Source of the DNA: Clostridium hydrogenum | GTDB lineage: Bacteria > Bacillota > Clostridia > Clostridiales > Clostridiaceae | NCBI RefSeq assembly: GCF_021432385.1 | Contig: NZ_JAEACT010000004.1 | Location: 186,001-250,000, forward strand | Direction: 5' to 3' | Length of the DNA: 64,000 nt | Part shown: in pieces, positions 7,063 to 16,199 of the stretch | How the letters are laid out: each line of letters opens with the position of its first letter | How positions within the stretch are numbered: the stretch's first letter is position 1 | Position numbers and translations under genes: made by a program | Notes under the pieces: generated by a model | The model's input: the letters and a program-made list of their open reading frames with translations, nothing else | Databases searched by the model: none | What the model was told of the DNA's origin: nothing

Positions 7063-10000
7063 TTATGCTGCTTCTTCTTTATTCTTTTTATATTTTGCTG
7101 CAATAAACATAGCTGCTCCAAGAAGCACAATTAATGCTCCAATTGCGATCATTAACTCTGTATCCACTGCGTAGCCTGTTTGAGGAAGTTTGCTTATGCT
7201 GCCACTTGAAACTACACTAGAAGTTTTATTTCCAGTGCTTGCTGCTGTGCTTTGGTTACCAGCATTTGTGCCTGTACTGCTGCTACCATTGCTTCCGTTT
7301 CCATTTGTACTAGTTCCACCATTATTGGCTGTATTACCACCTTGACCTTGACTGCTTGAAGGTGCTGCTCCGGAAACAAGAGGTGATTTATCTTCCACTA
7401 CAAGATGTTTTCCATTTAAGGCCTCAAGTGCGCTAGCTAGTGAATCTCTTACTGGTACTCCTGTATCATAAACATTAGTTGCCCCTGAAAAATCATATTG
7501 ATCTCCACCTGTAGCCATAAAGTCATTTGTTACAACGGAGTAAGTTTTATTCATATCAATTGGAGTGCCATCATCTAAGAACATAGCTGTTATTCTGCTT
7601 CCTGCCTTTGCATCTTTATCGTAGTAAACCTTCACTCCAGCAAGTTGAACCCAACCAACATTATTATTTTCTATACCATTTTCAATTACTCTTTTAAGAT
7701 CTGAACCTTTAAGATTCATTTTAACAAGAGTATTGTCAAAAGGCATTACCGTATAAAGATCACCCATAGTTATGTTTCCCTTTGCTATAGGTTCTCTAAG
7801 GCCACCACCATTTTGTATTCCTATTTGAGTTCCTGCTGCCTTTCTCATAACATCTGCAACCCATTGTCCAAGTATAGAACTTCCAGTTGCAAACCTATCA
7901 TGTGTAAGTTCTGTATCCGTAACCCCTTCTACCTTACCCAATATAGGTTGAAGTTGTGTATTGTAGGAATTATAACTATCTCCAGCATTAGGATCTGCCA
8001 CTAATTGAGATTTCCTTTGAGATATATTATCTACATTTGGTATTATAGTTTTAACTTTTCCTGTAGTCTTGTCAACAACAATAGATAAATCCCCCAAAGC
8101 TCTACCTGCATAATTATCTTGAAGCACTGGTTTATTATTTACAGTTCCACATACAGTTAAATGTGTATGTGCTGATATTACTGCATCTATGCTGTCAACC
8201 TTGCATAAACCAGAATCAACTACTTCTCCAGTTATATTTCCATTAGCATCCTGCGCTGTTCCCATATGCGTAAGTGCAATGACAACATCTGCCTTTCCTT
8301 CTGGAAGAGTTCCTGATTTAAGTTTATCTGCCCAAATCTTTGCACATGCAGCTGGATCTCTAAATTCAAGGGTAGCTACATTTTCAGGCTTAGTTTTATA
8401 AGCAGTTTCTGGAGTTGTAAGTCCAACAAAACCTATTTTAAGCCCATCTACCGTTACCATTTTATAAGGCTTCGCCCAAGTTACAGGTTCTCCTGTTTTT
8501 TTGTCGTATATATTTGAAGCTAAATAATCAAAATTTCCATCCTGTGCCCATTTTGAAATCCAATCCATTCCCCAATCAAATTCATGGTTTCCAACAGCTG
8601 ATGCTGCAACATTAAGCTGCTTCATCATAGCAGACACAGGAGCTCCGTGAGTTAAATTAGACATAGCACTTCCCTCATAGTTGTCGCCGCCCGAAACAAC
8701 AACTGTATCTGGATTTGCATCCTTATACTCATCTATAGCAGTTACAAGCTTAGCCATACCAGGATTTTTACCAGTATCACCAGGATCCTCTGCTAAATTA
8801 CCATGAAAATCATTAAAAGATACTACATCTACTATCTTATCTCCATTTGGATTCTTAACCTTTTTTACATCATTCCAAGTAATAGGTTTTGAATTATAAT
8901 CAGGAAGAGTTAGGCTTCCATTATTTATATACTTAGCTGCCAAAGATCTTTCATAAGTATTCCAATTGTTACCTATGATTTTCCAATTGTTATCGCATAC
9001 TGGAGTTATTGTTCCACCTTTAACCTGCTGTATATATGATATTACAAGGTCTCTTACCCTTCCATCTCCAAAACCATTTGTCTTATCAGACTCTCCTACA
9101 AGTGTTGGAAGTGTATCCCCTGCTTTAAATACAGTTCCTGCTTTTAAAAGTTGTGTCTGAGCTCTATAATTGTTTACTGTCATATACAATTCATCTGTAT
9201 CCTTTATAGGCGTACCATCCATTTTAGTAAGGTTTCCAATCCTATTTCCTGGATCTTTTGATACATCTATTGTGTATTTTACCCCTGAAAACATATCATA
9301 ATTATACCCTGGAATAGAATTATTAAAGGATATTGTTAAATCTCCCGGTTTATAAGTATTGTAATAGTTAGCTGACCATTCCATATACTTTTTAAGCTGA
9401 CTTCCAGTTATTTTCAACACAAATAAAGTATTGTCGTAAGTATATATATTTGCAGAATCGCATCTTTTGATTTGGCCTTGAACCATATTTTGAGTATCTT
9501 TAAACATTGCTGCTGAGGAAACATCTATAGGATGTCCTGCAATTTTTTCTCCGTAGTACATTTGAACTTTATTTATAAGATCAATCATAGCTGTAGGTTG
9601 AAGCTTTGCTTGTGCTATACCCTTAATGTCATTTTTAGGAGCTAAGTCACCGCCTTTTAAAGTTCCTACAGGAGTATTTGCATCATCTATAGCAGTTTTA
9701 TTATAAGATTGAAGAGAAGCTGTCATAGCAGTATCTGGCTGATAAGTAACACCACTCTTTGAAGACATATCATAAGCAGCAGTAGTTATATCAGTACCTT
9801 TATTGCTTATAACATATTTACCAGTTGAATCTTTAGTTAAGTTAATATTTATTTGTGAAAGAGTTTTTCCCCACTTATAAGGTTCTACAATTACAGTTCC
9901 TTTAGCTTTAGCTGTATTATATTCATCCATACTAGCTGCATGAGTATTACCATCCATATCTGTAGCTGTTACTGTTCCATTATTTAAAGTGTACGTAGCT

Positions 10001-10875
10001 TTATTATAAAAATAATCTCCAACTATTCTATCATGAAAATGAGCTGCAACAAATGCATCAATTTCAGGACAAGCTGCAAGCACATCATTTACTCCTGAAC
10101 CTGGCTCATTGTATTCTTCTGTTTCTCCCATATGTTCTGTTGCAATTATAACATTTACATTTTGCTTCTTTAGTTCTGCTATAGCAGCCTTTGTCTCATC
10201 CACAGGATTTGTAACCTTATAACCTTGAAGATTAGCAGAATCCCATCTTGTTATATTAGGAGTTACCATTCCTATTATACCAACCTTTACTCCGCTTCTT
10301 TCAACAATTGCATAAGGTGCTGCAAGTCTTGAACCATCTTTGTTATACACGTTTCCACAAAGTGCCTTTCCCTTAAAGTTCTTCATAATATTTTGAAGTG
10401 CAGGAACTCCATAGTTGAATTCATGGTTTCCATAAGTTAATGTGTCATATCCCATTTGATTCATTGCATCAATCATAGGATTTGAAGCTGTGTTAATAAA
10501 TAGTGATTCTGAATTATCCTGAATTATATCTCCGGCATCTACTAAAATTGTGTTGTTAGGATTTTGACTTCTTAGAGACTTTACTGCAGTTTCTATTTGA
10601 GCAAGACTTCCTGTTGTATCCGGAGCATTTACAGCATAATCATAAGGCAGAAATCTACCATGTGCATCCGACGTTGCCAAAATTTGCAGTGACATTTGTC
10701 CATTACTATCGGCTTTAGTAGACTTTTTTGCATTCTCTGTCAAATCAATAACTTTTGAATTTTTGTCAGTTGTTGCTGCTTTAACTGGCATGTTTCCAAA
10801 CAATCCGAAAACCATTGCACCTGACAGCATTAAAGAAAGTAGTCTTTTAGATTTTCTTATTGATCTAATTATCAT
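7063..10875 (-). CDS. Cell-wall-anchored double-domain nucleotidase / 2',3'-cyclic phosphodiesterase
   Basis: This 1270-residue secreted protein has a signal peptide (about 1-33) and two tandem calcineurin-like metallophosphoesterase plus 5'-nucleotidase units. Unit 1 shows ATSDAHGRF, DAGDIIQ, GNHEFNYG and AAHFHD. Unit 2 (from about 665) shows SFNDFHGN, SGGDNYEGS, GNHEFDWG, SAHTH and the substrate-domain NGGGLRE. A Ser/Gly/Asn-rich spacer leads to the LPQTG sortase signal at 1230-1234, a hydrophobic helix and a KYKKNK tail. It resembles YfkN-type trifunctional phosphoesterases that release phosphate and nucleosides from extracellular nucleotides. AAGGGGGA precedes the ATG. It seems to be transcribed alone. 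No sortase gene is in the window. Confidence 0.93.
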   Translation of the reverse strand: MIIRSIRKSKRLLSLMLSGAMVFGLFGNMPVKAATTDKNSKVIDLTENAKKSTKADSNGQMSLQILATSDAHGRFLPYDYAVNAPDTTGSLAQIETAVKSLRSQNPNNTILVDAGDIIQDNSESLFINTASNPMIDAMNQMGYDTLTYGNHEFNYGVPALQNIMKNFKGKALCGNVYNKDGSRLAAPYAIVERSGVKVGIIGMVTPNITRWDSANLQGYKVTNPVDETKAAIAELKKQNVNVIIATEHMGETEEYNEPGSGVNDVLAACPEIDAFVAAHFHDRIVGDYFYNKATYTLNNGTVTATDMDGNTHAASMDEYNTAKAKGTVIVEPYKWGKTLSQININLTKDSTGKYVISNKGTDITTAAYDMSSKSGVTYQPDTAMTASLQSYNKTAIDDANTPVGTLKGGDLAPKNDIKGIAQAKLQPTAMIDLINKVQMYYGEKIAGHPIDVSSAAMFKDTQNMVQGQIKRCDSANIYTYDNTLFVLKITGSQLKKYMEWSANYYNTYKPGDLTISFNNSIPGYNYDMFSGVKYTIDVSKDPGNRIGNLTKMDGTPIKDTDELYMTVNNYRAQTQLLKAGTVFKAGDTLPTLVGESDKTNGFGDGRVRDLVISYIQQVKGGTITPVCDNNWKIIGNNWNTYERSLAAKYINNGSLTLPDYNSKPITWNDVKKVKNPNGDKIVDVVSFNDFHGNLAEDPGDTGKNPGMAKLVTAIDEYKDANPDTVVVSGGDNYEGSAMSNLTHGAPVSAMMKQLNVAASAVGNHEFDWGMDWISKWAQDGNFDYLASNIYDKKTGEPVTWAKPYKMVTVDGLKIGFVGLTTPETAYKTKPENVATLEFRDPAACAKIWADKLKSGTLPEGKADVVIALTHMGTAQDANGNITGEVVDSGLCKVDSIDAVISAHTHLTVCGTVNNKPVLQDNYAGRALGDLSIVVDKTTGKVKTIIPNVDNISQRKSQLVADPNAGDSYNSYNTQLQPILGKVEGVTDTELTHDRFATGSSILGQWVADVMRKAAGTQIGIQNGGGLREPIAKGNITMGDLYTVMPFDNTLVKMNLKGSDLKRVIENGIENNNVGWVQLAGVKVYYDKDAKAGSRITAMFLDDGTPIDMNKTYSVVTNDFMATGGDQYDFSGATNVYDTGVPVRDSLASALEALNGKHLVVEDKSPLVSGAAPSSSQGQGGNTANNGGTSTNGNGSNGSSSTGTNAGNQSTAASTGNKTSSVVSSGSISKLPQTGYAVDTELMIAIGALIVLLGAAMFIAAKYKKNKEEAA

Positions 10876-11009
10876 TTTTTTCCCCCTTGCATACTTTAAA
10901 TTTGTATGGAACAGATTATATAATATACTAATTCAATTTTTTCCATTACCACCAAAATGTTAATTGTCTGTTATTTATTCTTAACACATTATACATTTAC
11001 TATAAAACT

Positions 11010-11085
11010 AAAAGGCAAATTATTTTAAATGCTTAAAAGTTTCAATTTTCTAAACTTTTTAGCATTTTAATAATTTGCCTCTTTA
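11010..11085 (-). terminator. Long imperfect hairpin downstream of the GDSL gene
   Basis: The segment AGGCAAATTATTTTAAATGC pairs imperfectly with GCATTTTAATAATTTGCCT about 25 bases further on. It is 53 bp beyond the GDSL stop and ends in a T-rich tract on the minus strand, so it is a plausible terminator. It also sits upstream of the nucleotidase promoter region. Confidence 0.5.
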
Positions 11086-11137
11086 ACGTATTAAAGATAT
11101 ACCATTTGGAAACTTATAATTTATTTGTAATAGTTCA

Positions 11138-11926
11138 TTACTGCTTCACAGCTTCCTCTATCCTTTTAGCTATTGCAATATATCCAGCACTGTTGGGATG
11201 AAAATTATCAATTGTAAGATAACTTTGAGCATTATATCTAAAAAGATCATACGTTGGTATAAAAACTGCATTAGAGTCATCTGCTATAACATCTTGAGTT
11301 CCACTATTCCAATCATCAATAAGTTTGATTTTATCGGAATTTATATTTTCTCCAAAAGGATTGTATAATCCTATACAAACAATTTTACAATTTTTATTTT
11401 GACCTCTTATAGTATTAAATATATTTTTTAAATTATTTAGATATGAATCCTGAGTAGCTTTAAATTGTCCTTCTTCAGATGATACATCAGCATTTTTAAA
11501 CTTTGTAATTTCGTTTCCACCAATGGATATTAATATTATGTTGCTATTTTTAATAAGCTTGGCTGCCTCACTACTTTTAACTACCTGCAAAAGTCCATCA
11601 GAGGTATCTCCATTTATAGCCAAATTATCTAGCCTAACACTCTTGGAAGTTTTTGTTTGCAAATAATCAGCAAAATTTCCTGCAAAACCTTTATTGCTTT
11701 CATCACCTGTTCCTTTTGCTAATGAATCCCCCATAGCTAAAATATTATAACTATTTTTATCGTATTTAATGGAATTTTTAACTTCAACCGCGTTATTATC
11801 TTCTTTAGCAACATACTTATCATTTTTCCCTGTTGTTAGGGAAATTGAAGTTATAAATCCCCATATAGAAACTGCAATTACTGCTATGGCTATTATTGTT
11901 ACTCCATGCACAATTATTTTTTTCAA
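11138..11926 (-). CDS. Membrane-anchored or secreted GDSL/SGNH-family esterase
   Basis: A 262-residue protein with an N-terminal hydrophobic helix (about 4-27) that is a signal or anchor. Blocks of the SGNH hydrolase family follow: ILAMGDSLAKGTGD (nucleophile Ser in GDS), a Gly in DNLAINGDTSDG, ISIGGNE (Asn) and DNFHPNSAGY (catalytic Asp/His). It probably cleaves ester bonds of lipids or cell-surface polymers; the substrate is unknown. The TTG at 11926 is chosen because GAGGAG lies eight bases before it, whereas the longer in-frame ATG (11962) falls in a P-family repeat and lacks a binding site. It lies downstream of the ABC-2 exporter, separated by that repeat. Confidence 0.85.
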   Translation of the reverse strand: MKKIIVHGVTIIAIAVIAVSIWGFITSISLTTGKNDKYVAKEDNNAVEVKNSIKYDKNSYNILAMGDSLAKGTGDESNKGFAGNFADYLQTKTSKSVRLDNLAINGDTSDGLLQVVKSSEAAKLIKNSNIILISIGGNEITKFKNADVSSEEGQFKATQDSYLNNLKNIFNTIRGQNKNCKIVCIGLYNPFGENINSDKIKLIDDWNSGTQDVIADDSNAVFIPTYDLFRYNAQSYLTIDNFHPNSAGYIAIAKRIEEAVKQ

Positions 11927-11952
11927 TAGTTTTACTCCTCTCCCTATATAAA

Positions 11953-12048
11953 GATATACCATTGTGAAACTTAAAATTTATTTGTACCAAAATGCCGTCT
12001 TCTAGGCATTATGGTACACATGAATTTTAATAGTTGATCTTGTATATA
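11953..12048. repeat. P-family hairpin, copy 1
   Basis: A palindrome starting GATATACC and ending GTATAT. The middle contains GAAACTTAAAATTT pairing with the distal AATTTTAA, GTACC/GGTAC and ATGCC/GGCAT closing a short loop. Related copies are at 14442-14539, 18957-19040, 30901-30998 and 38725-38815. It lies after the ABC-2 permease gene and could terminate that operon. Confidence 0.7.
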
Positions 12049-12076
12049 TATTAAACGTACTTAACGTCCCAGTATC

Positions 12077-13084
12077 CTAAACAAGTACATCCTTCCTAGA
12101 AAATACAATAAAACTTATTATTAACGAACCTGCCGCCCATACAATTAATGTGCATATTGAAAATGTAAGATTCATGCCATCTACGACTCTAAATCTTCCA
12201 GATAAATACTGCGGTAAATCTAGATTAACTGCAAAAAAGTATTTTGCTAAAGGCCAGTCTGTTAAAAATACACTTAAAAGGCTTCCTCCAATTAAAGTTG
12301 ACATCATAATTCCTATAGATGCCGCTGTACTTTTTACTAAAATTGATACCATAAATGATATTGTAGCTATAATTAAGGCAACAAAAAAATTTAAAGCACA
12401 AACAAGTAATAAATATTGCCATTGATAAATTTGTACAACACTTGAAGAGTCAATTTGACCAGCAACAGCTTTATATCCACTTATAACAGGTTCCATAAAG
12501 CCAAAGTCTCTAAAAGTAATTTCTGAAACAATCATCGATACAAAGGCTGACAAAAAAACTACAAAAGCAGACATTAATATTAATGCTATGTATTTACTTA
12601 AAAGTATTTTCCATCTTGGAACTGCTCTTGTAAGCAAAACCTTAATCGTCTTTGATGAGAATTCACCTGAAACGCTATCTCCTGCAAGTATTATTATAAG
12701 GAGTGGCATAAGCATCATTGCAGACTGTTCCATAAATTGTGCTGTAAATTTAGAAGCAGACAAAGCTGATGGATTTATGTTCTTTTTTAAATAATATTTA
12801 TACTGTTGAAGCTGTATTTTCATAACTTTTTCATCCGATGCCTTGATATCTTTATACGTAAGTTTATTATTAATATCAGCCATAAGTTTATTTATAAGTG
12901 GCCTCCAATTATAATTTCCTGTTTCACTTTTCGTGTAACTACTTATGGTTCTCTGGTATCTTATATTTTCTCCATAAGTAAAAGCTATTGTTTCAATTAA
13001 TATTATTGCTAAAATAAGTACCAGCTTCTTCTTAAAAAGCATTTTAATCATCTCGTTTTTAATAAGCTTTACCACATTTTTCAC
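12077..13084 (-). CDS. ABC-2 type transporter permease
   Basis: A 335-residue membrane protein with one N-terminal helix (about 20-37), a long extracytoplasmic stretch (about 40-120) and five further helices. LLIIILAGDSVSGEFSSKTIKVLLTRAVPRWKILLSK is represented by its core SGEFSSKTIKVLLTR, typical of ABC-2 and NatB/bacitracin-type permeases. Three bases separate it from the upstream ATPase gene, and AGGAGGTG supports the ATG. It should form an exporter with that ATPase. The substrate is unknown; antibiotic or peptide export or self-protection are common for this family. Confidence 0.87.
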   Translation of the reverse strand: MKNVVKLIKNEMIKMLFKKKLVLILAIILIETIAFTYGENIRYQRTISSYTKSETGNYNWRPLINKLMADINNKLTYKDIKASDEKVMKIQLQQYKYYLKKNINPSALSASKFTAQFMEQSAMMLMPLLIIILAGDSVSGEFSSKTIKVLLTRAVPRWKILLSKYIALILMSAFVVFLSAFVSMIVSEITFRDFGFMEPVISGYKAVAGQIDSSSVVQIYQWQYLLLVCALNFFVALIIATISFMVSILVKSTAASIGIMMSTLIGGSLLSVFLTDWPLAKYFFAVNLDLPQYLSGRFRVVDGMNLTFSICTLIVWAAGSLIISFIVFSRKDVLV

Positions 13085-13087
13085 CTC

Positions 13088-13993
13088 CTACTTCCCTTCC
13101 GTAATATTTAGAAATAAATCTTCTAGATTTTTGTGTTTTATATCCACAAACTTAACTTTTAATCCTTCCTTTATAAAGCAGGAATTAATTTCATCTATTA
13201 TTTCTTCGTCATCAATAACCGCTTCAATTTTTCCATTCCTTATCTCTGCGGATATTCCCCATTGTTCTTTAAGGATTTTACAAGCTTTTTCATTATCGCT
13301 TAACTGCCAAAACACCTCATTTGTATTAATTAATTCATCAACAGATGCATTCTTAAGTATACTTCCATCCTTTATAATTGAAACCTTATCACATATAAGT
13401 TCAATTTCAGCTATAAGATGACTTGAAATCAAAACAGATATTTTTTCTTCTTTAGAAAGTTTCTTAATCAAATTTCTAAGTTCATTTATTCCAGCAGGAT
13501 CAAGTCCATTTGTAGGTTCGTCTAAGATAAGTAATTTAGGATGTTTCATTATTGCTTGTGCAAGCCCCATCCTCTGTTTCATTCCAAGTGAATAAGTATT
13601 GACCTTGTCCTTTATATGCTTTTCCATATCTACCAATTTAACTGCATCTAAAATATCTTTTTTAGTTACATTTCTATCCATTGCAGCAAGCATTTCTAGA
13701 TTATCCATACCGCTCATATAACCATATAAATCTGGTCCTTCTATTATACTGCCTACATTCGACATTGCCTTCACATAATCCTTAACTATAGAATGTCCAC
13801 AAATTTCTATTTTTCCAGAAGATGGCCTTGATAGTCCTACAATCATTCTTAAAGTAGTAGATTTGCCTGCTCCATTTGGTCCTAAAAACCCTAACACCTC
13901 TCCTTCCTTTATTGAAAAACTTATACCCTTTATAATTTTCCTACCACTTATAGTTTTATGTACATTTTCAAGTGTTAAAACTTCTTTTTCCAC
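13088..13993 (-). CDS. ABC transporter ATP-binding protein
   Basis: A 301-residue ATPase with Walker A GPNGAGKST, signature YSLGMKQRMGLA, Walker B LLILDEPTNGLDP and switch His in SSHLIAE. A C-terminal extension of about 80 residues is typical of drug-resistance (DrrA/BcrA-like) ATPases. GTG at 13993 with GGGGTG before it is the likely start. A longer in-frame extension to 14113 would translate the H4 repeat (MYSVLCTLA...) and is rejected. The gene is directly followed by its ABC-2 permease. A P-like GATATACC stretch and repeat H4 lie upstream, so its promoter must lie within or beyond repeat DNA. Confidence 0.9.
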   Translation of the reverse strand: MEKEVLTLENVHKTISGRKIIKGISFSIKEGEVLGFLGPNGAGKSTTLRMIVGLSRPSSGKIEICGHSIVKDYVKAMSNVGSIIEGPDLYGYMSGMDNLEMLAAMDRNVTKKDILDAVKLVDMEKHIKDKVNTYSLGMKQRMGLAQAIMKHPKLLILDEPTNGLDPAGINELRNLIKKLSKEEKISVLISSHLIAEIELICDKVSIIKDGSILKNASVDELINTNEVFWQLSDNEKACKILKEQWGISAEIRNGKIEAVIDDEEIIDEINSCFIKEGLKVKFVDIKHKNLEDLFLNITEGK

Positions 13994-14090
13994 CTTATCA
14001 CCCCATTGTCTTATAGATATACCTGTTGAAACAGCGAAATTACAAATGCCAAATGTATCCTGACAAATTACAATTTGTCGAGGAGAAGCC

Positions 14091-14303
14091 AAAGTACAAA
14101 GTACAGAGTACAAAGTACAATGAAGGATGATTTTTCTCCGCTATCGCTACGAAAAATCTCAAAACTTATTTTTTTATTGCTGCGCAATCGCGCCATTAAT
14201 GGCGCTCAGCGAAGCTGAGGACATTTAAGTTTAAGATTTACCTGAGAGAATCGAAAGGTAAATCATCCTTCTTTGTACTCTGTACTTTGTACTTTGTACT
14301 CTG
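14091..14303. repeat. H-family heptamer-armed palindromic element, copy H4
   Basis: Each arm has about four tandem AAGTACA-type units, in inverted orientation. The interior contains ATTGCTGCGCAAT, GCGCCATTAATGGCGC, CAGCGAAGCTG and GATTTACC with GGTAAATC. Outside the arms is CAAATTACAATTTGTCGAGG. The copy at 60345-60557 is almost identical including these flanks. Confidence 0.82.
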
Positions 14304-14391
14304 CTCTAAAAATTGTAATTTACAGGCATAAATTTGGAGTTAGCAATTTAGATTTTTAAAGTAGTATATCTCTAATTATATTAAAGTTAAA

Positions 14392-14439
14392 AGTAATAAA
14401 AAAGTTACCACAGTCATTTTAACTGTGACTGCAATAACT
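14392..14439. repeat. K-family hairpin, copy 1
   Basis: AAAAAGTTACCACAGTCA pairs imperfectly with TGACTGCAATAACT. The 66 bp at 14374-14439 recur almost unchanged at 34077-34142. It may act as a weak terminator. Confidence 0.6.
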
Positions 14440-14441
14440 AA

Positions 14442-14539
14442 AGATAAACCACTGCAAAACTTAAAATTTATTTGTACCAAAGTACCATTTTCCGGGAATT
14501 TTGGTGCAAATAAATTTTAACAGTTGAGCTGGTATATCT
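14442..14539. repeat. P-family hairpin, copy 2
   Basis: It shares AAACTTAAAATTTATTTG and GAGCTGGTATATCT with the other P copies. The terminal AGATAAACC and GGTATATCT are inverted. The central loop stem differs from copy 1 but is still complementary. Confidence 0.65.
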
Positions 14540-14564
14540 ATAAAGGTATGCCACTTTAATCAAT

Positions 14565-14614
14565 GGCTATGTTTTAAATAAGTGTTGATTTTCACACTTA
14601 TTTAAAACATAGCC
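14565..14614. repeat. M-family short hairpin
   Basis: GGCTATGTTTTAAATAAGTG and its complement flank a loop of about ten bases. The ends match those of the 209-bp element at 3302-3510, so it is probably an internally deleted derivative or a solo end pair. Confidence 0.7.
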
Positions 14615-14887
14615 TAATCAATATACAATTCATATTAATTATTATGATCAATTTTTGCAGTAATATCAACTAAATGTTACAGAAAAAATTTTTTAACTGT
14701 GAATTTTATAATACAAATTCATTTAAACATTGCACAGAAATAAGGATGTAGTGAAACTATCAAAATAACATGGGACAGGTGCGTTAAAAAAATGATGTGG
14801 CATACGAGTGTCGAAGAAATATTTTAAATAAAATTAATACAGTAAATTTATTTATTTGAGGAATAATTATTGTTTCTGCATGATATC
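14615..14887. other. Intergenic stretch without recognisable gene
   Basis: AT-rich DNA between the M hairpin and the S hairpin. A short stretch near 14775-14825 is less AT-rich and could be a gene remnant, but no frame is long enough to identify. I see nothing else I can support. Confidence 0.4.
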
Positions 14888-14915
14888 AAAATTCCGTAGG
14901 CACGTAGGAATTTTT
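14888..14915. repeat. S-family small hairpin, copy 1
   Basis: AAAATTCC and GGAATTTT flank CGTAGGCACGTA, giving a compact stem-loop. Copies are at 43436-43463 and 52615-52641. All three lie about 16-19 bp from an L-family long hairpin. Confidence 0.75.
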
Positions 14916-14933
14916 ACATTAAACCACGTGTAA

Positions 14934-15125
14934 TGCGAAGTAAGTATATTGCAGGATAATTTAAATAAAATTTTATAAATCTTAGGTAAAAAACTTTAAA
15001 AGTCTTAGATGTTTCAATTGTCTGAGCATCCTTTCAGCGAGTTATTGAAACTTCTTAGACTTTTAAAGTTTTTTGCCTTAGATTTATTAATTTTATTTAA
15101 TATCCTGGAATATACTTACTTCGCA
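14934..15125. repeat. L-family long hairpin, copy 1
   Basis: A 192-bp imperfect palindrome whose ends are TGCGAAGTAAGTATATT and AATATACTTACTTCGCA. Inner arms such as AAAACTTTAAAAGTC/GACTTTTAAAGTTTT also pair. The tip carries TTTCAAT...GAGTTATTGAAA, conserved in copies 2 and 3. It ends five bp from the nitroreductase stop and probably terminates that gene. Confidence 0.8.
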
Positions 15126-15129
15126 ATGT

Positions 15130-15948
15130 TTACTTCCACAAAACATCTGCTTCTTTTCTTGGTACAGTTCTAAAATATTTAACGTCAGGATATCCAAGAA
15201 CCATACAAGTTACAATTTCTTTTCCTTCCTTTATTCCAAGAAAATCTTTTATTTCTTTATTTCCTTTTGCAGCTACAACGAAGAAACCACTAAAAAATGT
15301 TCCAAGTCCAACGGCATCTGCCATAAGCTCCATATTTGAAGAAGCTAGTGCACCATCAACCTGAGAATTTGCTGTTACTACTATTACAGCTGGTGCATTA
15401 AAAAACAAGCTATCATTTTTAGCATCTGCTTTAAATGCATTGTACATATTTAACCACATCTGTGCATAGACTTTATACTTTTCGTTTTCTGGAGTTAAAT
15501 TTCCTAAAATATTTTCAGCAGAGTTCTTTAAGCTATCCAATGCCATATTTCTTAGCTTGTCTATTCCTTCTGTTACTACTGTATAAGCTACATCTTGTGC
15601 ATTAGTACCAGTCTGTGTAAATCTGCCAGCTTCTATTACCTTTTCCAATTTTTCTTTTTCTATGTTTTGATTTTTAAATCTTCTTACACTTCTTCTAAAT
15701 TTAATAAAATTCATTAATTTATCTGCATCTATTTCAAATTCATCTTTATTATAAGCTTTTACTTCTTCCATACTATATTCATCTGTAGTCACTGCATTTT
15801 TAGGACATACTGCAATACAATGTCCACACTTAAGACAAGTTTCATTTTTAACCCTAGCTTTTCCTTCAACTAATTCTATATCTCTTACAGGACAATCCTT
15901 AATACACTGGCTACACCCTACACATTTATCCGTATTTACTTTCATCAT
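15130..15948 (-). CDS. Ferredoxin-nitroreductase fusion protein
   Basis: A 272-residue protein. Residues 1-60 form a two-[4Fe-4S] ferredoxin domain with CVGCSQCIKDCP and CLKCGHCIAVCP. A nitroreductase-family FMN domain follows, with RRSVRRFKNQNIEKEKLEKV at its start and a GLGTFFSGFF segment near the C-terminus. It probably transfers electrons from a cellular donor through the clusters to FMN and on to a nitro- or quinone-like acceptor in the cytoplasm. An AAGGAG site precedes the ATG pair. A LysR regulator gene lies divergently 251 bp away and is the likely regulator. The stop codon is next to an L-family hairpin. Confidence 0.9.
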   Translation of the reverse strand: MMKVNTDKCVGCSQCIKDCPVRDIELVEGKARVKNETCLKCGHCIAVCPKNAVTTDEYSMEEVKAYNKDEFEIDADKLMNFIKFRRSVRRFKNQNIEKEKLEKVIEAGRFTQTGTNAQDVAYTVVTEGIDKLRNMALDSLKNSAENILGNLTPENEKYKVYAQMWLNMYNAFKADAKNDSLFFNAPAVIVVTANSQVDGALASSNMELMADAVGLGTFFSGFFVVAAKGNKEIKDFLGIKEGKEIVTCMVLGYPDVKYFRTVPRKEADVLWK

Positions 15949-16120
15949 TTACATTTCTCTCCTTTTTACATTTATAAATAAAATTTATAGTAAGTTTATT
16001 TATGGGCTTATATATTATGTACTACATTTCAGATTTTATCACAAAATATTAAATTGTGTCCAATTAATAATATTCACTTTTGTATAACTTTTAGTTATAA
16101 TATGTAGATGGGCAACTTTA

Positions 16121-16192
16121 AATATAGAAATTACAAATGCCAAATATATCCTGTTAAATTACAAATTTGTGGAGAAGAGTACAATGAAGGAG
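16121..16192. repeat. Remnant of an H-family element
   Basis: GAAATTACAAATGCC, ACAAATTTGTGGAGAAG and AGTACAATGAAGGA match the left outer flank and arm end of H4 at 14034-14130. The interior and right arm are absent. The GAAGGAG at its right end serves as the ribosome binding site of the adjacent LysR gene. Confidence 0.55.
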
Positions 16193-16199
16193 TAGTCAA

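Noticed and set aside
13994-14113. N-terminal extension of the ABC ATPase up to an ATG at 14113
   Set aside because: The extra codons translate the heptamer arm of H4; GTG 13993 with GGGGTG upstream fits the family start.
14775-14830. Possible gene fragment with less AT-rich sequence
   Set aside because: Too short and without start or recognisable motif to assign.
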